64,000 bases of DNA, taken from contig JACKKE010000010.1 of the NCBI GenBank assembly GCA_020637595.1, forward strand, positions 137,216-201,215, in the 5' to 3' direction. Shown here piece after piece: positions 58,648 through 64,000 of the stretch. How positions within the stretch are numbered: position 1 is the stretch's first letter; each line of letters starts with the position of its first letter. Below the pieces are notes generated by a model. That model worked only from the letters and a program-made list of their open reading frames with translations. It was not told the DNA's origin and did not search any database. The stretch comes from Rhodobacter sp. (GTDB lineage Bacteria > Pseudomonadota > Alphaproteobacteria > Rhodobacterales > Rhodobacteraceae). Position numbers and translations under genes: made by a program.

Positions 58648-59207
58648 AACCGGGTCTCGCCCTCCTGCCGTTGCTGCTCTGGGCCGACAGCGCTTCGGCC
58701 CACGGCTTTGGCGGCGCCGGGTTCCTGCATCCACTGACCGGGCCCGACCATATGCTCGCCATGATCGCCGTCGGCGCCTGGAGCGCGCAGCTCGGCGGCC
58801 CTGCGCTCTGGGCGGTGCCCACGGCCTTCGTTCTGGCCATGTCGCTCGGCGGAGCGGTGGGGATGAGCGGCCTGGCCGTTCCGCTGGCCGAGCCCGTGAT
58901 CCTCGCCTCGGCGATCCTCCTCGGCGCGGCGATCGCGATCGACCGGCGCTTTGCCCTGCCGCTCGCCGCCGCCGCGACCGCGCTTTTCGGCTTTGCCCAC
59001 GGGTTCGCGCATGGCGCCGAGCTGCCGGCGCAATCGGACATCGCGATCTACGCGGCGGGCGTTCTGGTCACGACGGCAGGGCTGCATGTCCTCGGGCTCG
59101 CGGCCGGGCTGCTGATCCTGGCGGACCCGTCCGGGCGGTCGCGGCTGAGGCTGTCAGGACTGGGCGTCATCGCGCTGGGATTCGGGCTGCTCGTGTCCCT
59201 GGGATGA
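58644..59207 (+). CDS. HupE/UreJ-family membrane protein
   Basis: This 187-residue protein has a signal-like N-terminus (ASAH at about 17-20) and six helices. The HP-x4-DH-x2-AM pattern (HPLTGPDHMLAM, about 29-40), the metal-binding motif of the HupE/UreJ nickel permease family, and a second histidine motif HGFAHGAE (about 119) are present. Known members import nickel or cobalt for hydrogenase or urease. No such enzyme genes are in the window. A GTG start overlapping the previous gene indicates coupling. Confidence 0.88.
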   Translation: MKPGLALLPLLLWADSASAHGFGGAGFLHPLTGPDHMLAMIAVGAWSAQLGGPALWAVPTAFVLAMSLGGAVGMSGLAVPLAEPVILASAILLGAAIAIDRRFALPLAAAATALFGFAHGFAHGAELPAQSDIAIYAAGVLVTTAGLHVLGLAAGLLILADPSGRSRLRLSGLGVIALGFGLLVSLG

Positions 59208-59228
59208 CAATCCGTTCAAGAAATTGAA

Positions 59229-59303
59229 TGGTGCCCGGGGGCGGAATCGAACCACCGACACGAGGATTTTCAATCCACTGCTCTACCCCTGAGCTACCCG
59301 GGC
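59229..59303 (-). tRNA. tRNA-Phe (GAA)
   Basis: This is a 75-base tRNA including an encoded CCA. Acceptor arms GCCCGGG/CCCGGGC pair fully; U8-A9, the D-arm GCTC/GAGC, T-arm GGTGG-TTCGATT-CCGCC and anticodon loop TTGAAAA are all in place, giving anticodon GAA. The anticodon stem GTGGA/TCCTC has one U-U mismatch at position 28/42. Discriminator base is A. Confidence 0.95.
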
Positions 59304-59446
59304 ACGGGTGAAAGCGAGGCTTTCGGGTGGGCGTGTCTTAGGCGAGCGCGCGGGCGGTGTCCAGAGGGAAATTCGTCCCTCGGTTCAGGTTGCGGGAGGC
59401 GGGGAGACCTGCGATATTGCACAGGTTCATCTTTGCAGGGCCGAGC

Positions 59447-60364
59447 ATGCGTCCGATCCGCGGAATCCTCTACAAACTCATCGCGGTGACGGCCTTCATC
59501 GTGATGTCGAGCCTGGTCAAATCGGTCTCGGGGACCATCCCGCCGGGCGAGGCGGTCTTTTTCCGATCGGCCTTTGCGCTGCCGGTGATCCTGGGGTGGC
59601 TGATCTATCTGGGCGAACTGCGCACGGGGCTGAAGACCCGGCGCCCGATCGGCCATTTCTGGCGCGGATTCATCGGCACCAGCGCCATGGGCATGGGCTT
59701 TGCCGCGCTGGCCTTTCTGCCCCTGCCCGAGGTGACGGCGATCGGCTATGCCGCGCCGCTGCTGGTCGTGGTGTTCGCCGCCGTCTTTCTGGGTGAGGAG
59801 GTGCGCCTCTTTCGCTTTACCGCGGTTCTGGTGGGGCTGGCCGGGGTCGTGATCGTCCTGGCGCCCAGCCTGACGGTCGGATCGGACATGGATCACGCGC
59901 AGGCCCTGGGGGCGATGCTGGCGCTGATGGGCGCGGTTTGCGCTGCCCTGGCACAGGTGACGGTGCGCCGCCTGATCGCAACCGAAAAGACCGCAACCAT
60001 CGTTTTCTGGTTCTCGGTCACGGCGACGGGCCTGTCGCTGTTCACCATTCCCTATGGCTGGGCGCTGCCCACGGCGGGCGAGTTCGCCGTCCTGGTTCTG
60101 ACCGGCCTGCTGGGCGGTGTCGGGCAGATCTTCCTGACCTCGAGCTACCGCGAAGCCGATGCCTCGCTGGTGGCGCCCTTTGATTATGCCTCGATCCTGC
60201 TGGCGTTGGCGATCGGATACTGGGTCTTTGACGAGGTGCCCAGCATGACTATGCTGACCGGCGCCAGTATCGTTGTGGCCGCGGGGATCCTGATCATCTG
60301 GCGCGAACGGCAGTTGGGCCTGGAACGCTCCCGTCAGCGCAAGGCCATGACCCCGCAGGGTTAG
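59447..60364 (+). CDS. DMT-superfamily EamA-type transporter
   Basis: This is a 305-residue membrane protein with ten helices in two EamA repeats (about 5-135 and 150-285). The conserved Glu-Ala-Val-Phe-Phe-Arg of helix 2 (PPGEAVFFRS) and LGEEVRLFR before helix 5 are typical of metabolite exporters such as RhtA/YdcZ relatives. Start 59447 (MRPIRGILYK) is preferred; a longer frame from 59357 adds a soluble N-terminus and no ribosome-binding site is strong. Its stop overlaps that of the convergent nitronate monooxygenase. Substrate unknown. Confidence 0.88.
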   Translation: MRPIRGILYKLIAVTAFIVMSSLVKSVSGTIPPGEAVFFRSAFALPVILGWLIYLGELRTGLKTRRPIGHFWRGFIGTSAMGMGFAALAFLPLPEVTAIGYAAPLLVVVFAAVFLGEEVRLFRFTAVLVGLAGVVIVLAPSLTVGSDMDHAQALGAMLALMGAVCAALAQVTVRRLIATEKTATIVFWFSVTATGLSLFTIPYGWALPTAGEFAVLVLTGLLGGVGQIFLTSSYREADASLVAPFDYASILLALAIGYWVFDEVPSMTMLTGASIVVAAGILIIWRERQLGLERSRQRKAMTPQG

Positions 60365-61326
60365 AACGGGCGCGTCAGCAGGGCGCGCGCCTCGGCGCAC
60401 AGACGGGTGACGATCTGGGCGGCGGGTTCGATCCGGTCGATCAGGCCCGCGGCTTCGCCGAACCAGACACCGGTGTTTTCCGGGTCGCCTGCGGCGAAGG
60501 CCTGCCTGTATGTCGGCGCGACCGAGGAGGCAGAGGCGCGCAAGGCCTCTTCGCGGCCATGCCAGCGGTCGGTAAAGGCGTTCTGCCGGATGCGCGCCGT
60601 GAACCCCCTGGGCCAGGCGATCTGACGGGCGATATCCGCGACTTCGGTCCGCACCGTGCCGTCGCCCCCGGTTTCCAGGATCGCGGCGTGATGGCCCGGC
60701 GCGACCAGGGCCTCGTCCGAGGCCCAGAGGCGCGTGCCCAGCAGCACCCCGTCCGCGCCCAGCATGAGCGAGGCCGCCAGGCCGCGCCCGTCGGCTATGC
60801 CGCCTGCGGCAACCAGGGGCGTTTCGGGCGCGTGGCGCGTCAGGTAATCCGCGACCTCGGGCACCAGGGACAGTGTGCCGCGCTGCTTGCCATGCCCGCC
60901 GGCTTCCGCGCCCTGGGCGACGATGATGTCGGCGCCGACCTCGACCGCGTCCATGACGTGACCCAGATCCTGACACTGGCAGATCAGCCGGGCGCCCGTG
61001 GCGCGGATCTCGTCGGCAAAGGGGCGGGGATCGCCAAAGGAGAGCATCACCGCCGCAGGTTTGTGGCGCAGAACCTCGGTCAGCAGCGCCGGGGATTTCC
61101 GCAACGACCATGTGATGAAGCCGACGCCGACCCGCGCGCCCCGGGCCAGGGCGAATTGTTCGGCCAGCCAGGTGTCATCGCCATAACCGCCGCCGATCAG
61201 GCCCAGCCCGCCCGCCTGACTGACCGCGGCGGCCAGAGCGCCGCCACCGGCAAAGGCCATCGGCGCCGACAGAACGGGGTAGCGCAGGTCCAGCGCCCGT
61301 GTCAGCCGGGTTGGGAAATCCGTCAT
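60361..61326 (-). CDS. nitronate monooxygenase (2-nitropropane dioxygenase family)
   Basis: This is a 321-residue FMN-binding TIM-barrel. Family marks are PVLSAPMAF near residue 20, GGGYGDD (about 46), CQCQDLGHVMDAVEVGADIIVAQG-type spacing in the middle and EAGGHG (about 143). It would oxidise toxic alkyl nitronates such as propionate 3-nitronate; related enzymes include FabK enoyl reductases. The ATG at 61326 overlaps the HerA-like gene stop by one base (TGATG), so the two are coupled. Confidence 0.88.
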   Translation of the reverse strand: MTDFPTRLTRALDLRYPVLSAPMAFAGGGALAAAVSQAGGLGLIGGGYGDDTWLAEQFALARGARVGVGFITWSLRKSPALLTEVLRHKPAAVMLSFGDPRPFADEIRATGARLICQCQDLGHVMDAVEVGADIIVAQGAEAGGHGKQRGTLSLVPEVADYLTRHAPETPLVAAGGIADGRGLAASLMLGADGVLLGTRLWASDEALVAPGHHAAILETGGDGTVRTEVADIARQIAWPRGFTARIRQNAFTDRWHGREEALRASASSVAPTYRQAFAAGDPENTGVWFGEAAGLIDRIEPAAQIVTRLCAEARALLTRPF

Positions 61327-62906
61327 CACCGGCCCCGGAACAACCCGCCCAGCACGCCGCGCACAATGGCGCTGCCGGCGCGTGTGCCCAGTGATCGGGC
61401 CATCGACTTGGTAAAGGCATCGACGACCGAGTCACTGCGCGACGACCGGCTGCTGCGCGTGCTGCGGCTCTTGCGCGGGGCCTCATCCTCGGCCCGGGTG
61501 GTGCGGATGGATCCCGGCGGCTGATAGCGCCGCGCCCGGGAATAGCGTTCCTCGGCTTCGGTGGCCTGTCCGCCGTCGCCCTGCGGGTCCTGGCCCTGGG
61601 CCTCGCGCGCGGCCTTTTCGGCCCGACGCGCCAGCATTTCCTGGGCCGAATCGCGATCGACCGGCGTGTCGTATTTGCGGCCCATGGGCGACGCGGCGAT
61701 GATCTGGCGCCGCGTGGCATCGTCGCAGGGACCCATCGCGCTGGACGGAGGCCGGATCAGCGTGCGTTCGACAATGCCCGGCACGCCCTTCGCCTCCAGA
61801 AAGGAGGTCACGGCCTCGCCGACACCGACCTCGCGGATCGCCACCTCGGTCTCGAATCGCGGATTCGGGCGATAGGTCTGCGCGGCCCGGCGCAGCGCCT
61901 GCTGGTCGCGCGCGGTAAAGGCCCTGAGCGCGTGCTGCACCCGGTTGCCCAGCTGCGACAGGATCGTGTCGGGCACGTCGTCGGGGTTCTGGGTAATGAA
62001 ATACACCCCCACACCCTTTGACCGGATCAGTCGCGCCACCTGTTCGACCTTTTCGATCAGCGCCCGCGGCGCGCCGTTGAACAGCAGGTGCGCCTCGTCA
62101 AAGAAGAAGACCAGCTTGGGCTTGTCCGGGTCGCCGACCTCGGGCAGGTCCTCGAACAATTCGGACAACAGCCACAGCATGAACGTCGCATAGAGTCGCG
62201 GCGTGGTCATCAGCCGCTCGGCGTGCAGCAGGTTGACCCGGCCGTGCCCCTCGGGGGTCAGGCGCATCAGGTCCTGGATGTCCAGCGCGGGTTCGCCGAA
62301 GAACTGCGTCGCGCCCTGGTTTTCCAGCACCAGCAGCCGCCGCTGGATCGCCCCGATCGACGCGGTGGTGACGTTGCCATACCGCGCCGACATCTCGCGC
62401 TGGTTATCCGACAGGAACTGCAACATCGCCCGCAGGTCGTCCAGATCCAGGATCGGCCAGCCTTCCTCGTCCGCGAGACGGAAGGCCACGTTGATCACCC
62501 CCTCCTGGGCGTCGGTCAGTTCCAGGATGCGCGACAGCAGCAGGGGCCCCATATCGGCCACCGTGGTGCGGACGGGATGGCCGAATTCGCCGAACAGATC
62601 CCAGAAGGTAACGGGCATCGCCTCATAGTGCAGCGCATCCAGACCGATCGTGTCCGCGCGGCGCTGAAAGCTGTCGCGCGGTGTGCCGGGCATGGCCATG
62701 CCGCTCACGTCGCCCTTGATGTCGGTCAGAAAGACCGGCACCCCGGCGCGGCTGAATTCCTCGGCCATGATCTGCATGGTGATCGTCTTGCCGGTTCCGG
62801 TCGCGCCCGCGATCAGCCCGTGGCGGTTGCCGTATTTCAGCAACAGGGTCTCGGCCACCCCATACCCTTCGCCACCGCCCCCGATAAAGATGCTGTCCTG
62901 CGTCAT
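61326..62906 (-). CDS. HerA-like ATPase, DUF853 family
   Basis: This is a 526-residue P-loop ATPase with Walker A GATGTGKT at residues 34-41, Walker B VFFFDEAHLL (about 258) and arginine-containing downstream motifs. The C-terminal 90 residues are low-complexity and rich in Ser, Arg and acidic residues. DUF853 proteins are cytosolic HerA-like translocase/helicase relatives with no defined role. Start 62906 (MTQDSIFIGGG) follows GGAGGGA. First of two coupled genes with the nitronate monooxygenase. Confidence 0.88.
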   Translation of the reverse strand: MTQDSIFIGGGGEGYGVAETLLLKYGNRHGLIAGATGTGKTITMQIMAEEFSRAGVPVFLTDIKGDVSGMAMPGTPRDSFQRRADTIGLDALHYEAMPVTFWDLFGEFGHPVRTTVADMGPLLLSRILELTDAQEGVINVAFRLADEEGWPILDLDDLRAMLQFLSDNQREMSARYGNVTTASIGAIQRRLLVLENQGATQFFGEPALDIQDLMRLTPEGHGRVNLLHAERLMTTPRLYATFMLWLLSELFEDLPEVGDPDKPKLVFFFDEAHLLFNGAPRALIEKVEQVARLIRSKGVGVYFITQNPDDVPDTILSQLGNRVQHALRAFTARDQQALRRAAQTYRPNPRFETEVAIREVGVGEAVTSFLEAKGVPGIVERTLIRPPSSAMGPCDDATRRQIIAASPMGRKYDTPVDRDSAQEMLARRAEKAAREAQGQDPQGDGGQATEAEERYSRARRYQPPGSIRTTRAEDEAPRKSRSTRSSRSSRSDSVVDAFTKSMARSLGTRAGSAIVRGVLGGLFRGR

Positions 62907-63015
62907 GCCGTCCCTCCGAAAGAGGCGCCTTCGCCCCTTCATCTTGTCCCAAATACGCTGCGGGGGTGTGGGGGTGCAAAACCCCCACGTCCGGCGCCAC
63001 CCCGGCGGCGCGCGC

Positions 63016-63894
63016 TCAGACTGCCGCGAAATCGTCGGCGGCGTAACCCTGCAAATACAACAGCGCCGTCAGGTCGCCGTGATTGATGCGCAGATCGCAT
63101 TGCGCGGCGACCGATGGCTTGGCGTGCAACGCGACGCCGCTGCCCGCGAGATGCAGCATCCCCAGGTCGTTCGCGCCGTCACCCACGGCCATCACCTGCC
63201 CCGGCGTGATCCCCAGGCGGGCGGTGATCTGGGCCAGTGCATCCACCTTGGCCTGTTTGCCCAGGATCGGCCGGCCGACCTCGCCGGTCAGCACGCCGTC
63301 CCGGATGCCCAGGGTGTTGGCGCGATGTTCGTCAAAGCCCAGCATCGCCGCGACCCGTGCGGTGAACGCGGTGAAGCCGCCACTCACCAGCGCCGCGTGC
63401 CCGCCATGCGCCTTCATCGTCGCGATCAGCACCCGGCCACCGGGCATCGGCGTGATGCGGTCGGCCAGAACCGTGTCGATGACGGATTCGGGCAGGCCCT
63501 TCAGCAGGCTGACGCGCTCGATCAGCGCGCCTTCGAAATCCAGTTCGCCATTCATCGCCCGGGCGGTGATCTCGGCCACGCGGGGCCCCACGCCGGCCTC
63601 GGCCGCCAGTTCATCGATGCATTCCTGCCGGATCATTGTCGAATCCATGTCGGCCAGCAGCATCGCCTTGCGCCGGCCGGCGGCGGGCTGCAGGCACAGG
63701 TCGATGCCCAGGGCCTGCAGGTCCGACCAGACATCCCAGCGATTCGCGGGCACGGTGTCCAGGTCGAACTCGGCCGCTATGGCCGGGTTCAGCCAGCGCG
63801 CAGCGCCGCCGCCCCAGGCGTTGCGAAGGTTTTCGACCAGCGCGCCCTCGATCACTGGCGATGCGGGATTGCAGAGGAGTGTGGCAACGAACAT
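63016..63894 (-). CDS. serB: phosphoserine phosphatase SerB
   Basis: This is a 292-residue HAD phosphatase. The nucleophile motif DMDST is at residues 82-86, motif II Ser in LVSGGF (about 170), Lys in ILGKQAK (about 213) and motif III GDGANDLGML (about 237-246). It catalyses the last step of serine synthesis. An N-terminal domain of about 75 residues resembles the ACT-like region of other alphaproteobacterial SerB. Divergent from whatever lies right of the window, usually serC in Rhodobacterales. Confidence 0.93.
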   Translation of the reverse strand: MFVATLLCNPASPVIEGALVENLRNAWGGGAARWLNPAIAAEFDLDTVPANRWDVWSDLQALGIDLCLQPAAGRRKAMLLADMDSTMIRQECIDELAAEAGVGPRVAEITARAMNGELDFEGALIERVSLLKGLPESVIDTVLADRITPMPGGRVLIATMKAHGGHAALVSGGFTAFTARVAAMLGFDEHRANTLGIRDGVLTGEVGRPILGKQAKVDALAQITARLGITPGQVMAVGDGANDLGMLHLAGSGVALHAKPSVAAQCDLRINHGDLTALLYLQGYAADDFAAV

Positions 63895-64000
63895 GGGCGT
63901 GTTTCCGATGGTGAACGCGGGTGTCGCTTTCGCGGGCTCAAGCGCCGCATTAGGCCAATTATCCCGCTTGCGCCAGTGTCGCCGCAGGGATACATCCGTC
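63895..64000. other. right-edge leader sequence
   Basis: The last 106 bases hold no complete gene. In Rhodobacterales serB is commonly divergent from serC, and a structured serC leader motif is known there, so this may be the start of such a leader; too little is present to judge. Confidence 0.25.

Noticed and set aside
59221..59310. tRNA-Phe as a genomic-island insertion point
   Set aside because: No partial tRNA copy, integrase or phage gene was found on either side; flanking genes look like core genome.

Overview
The window is GC-rich, tightly packed alphaproteobacterial chromosome, most likely from a Rhodobacterales (Roseobacter/Paracoccus-like) bacterium. The support is the mix of gene families: DUF5368 next to a sulfide:quinone reductase, TRAP and TTT carboxylate importers, several branched-chain-type ABC importers, HerA-like DUF853, serB at the right edge and a tRNA-Phe. 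No phage, transposase, CRISPR array or plasmid functions were seen.

Left edge (1-4.5 kb): the end of cydB, a tiny cydX, a Tat-exported sulfide:quinone reductase, a DUF5368 membrane protein, a SLAC1-type anion channel and a Crp/Fnr regulator. This reads as a sulfide-tolerant respiratory module. 4.6-10.8 kb: a TctCBA tricarboxylate-type importer on the minus strand, divergent from its TctD/TctE two-component system and a PgtC-like periplasmic protein. An OmpR-type direct repeat lies between the two arms.

Catabolic island (10.9-55.3 kb): four small-molecule utilisation blocks. Block A (10.9-24.3 kb) has a TPP enzyme, a branched-chain-type ABC importer, and an operon of enone reductase, extradiol dioxygenase, FAH-type hydrolase, BKACE, GST and FAD hydroxylase, followed by a GntR regulator. 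Block B (27.3-34.9 kb) has a hydrolase and FAD hydroxylase divergent from a TRAP importer and extradiol dioxygenase, with a LysR regulator and its operator. Block C (39.0-45.4 kb) has a CaiB CoA-transferase, a formylglycine-type sulfatase, a MarR regulator with a perfect palindromic operator, and a second TctCBA importer. Block D (45.5-55.3 kb) has a second ABC importer, a hydrolase, a CalA-like coniferyl alcohol dehydrogenase and an aromatic aldehyde dehydrogenase, divergent from a regulator with a complete MopR/DmpR-type phenol-sensing site but a degraded sigma-54 AAA+ domain. Together the blocks suggest uptake and ring cleavage of phenolic, possibly lignin-derived, compounds. A SulP/Usp pair (24.7-27.1 kb) and an eptA-pmrAB lipid A modification module (35.0-38.6 kb) are interspersed.

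Right edge (55.6-64 kb): a TetR-controlled divergent pair (DUF3179 gene and TetR; a large unknown membrane protein and HupE) with two perfect operators, then tRNA-Phe, a DMT exporter, a nitronate monooxygenase, HerA-like DUF853 and serB, which look like ordinary core genome.

All functional calls come from reading motifs, gene order and signals by eye. Substrates of importers and enzymes are inference.
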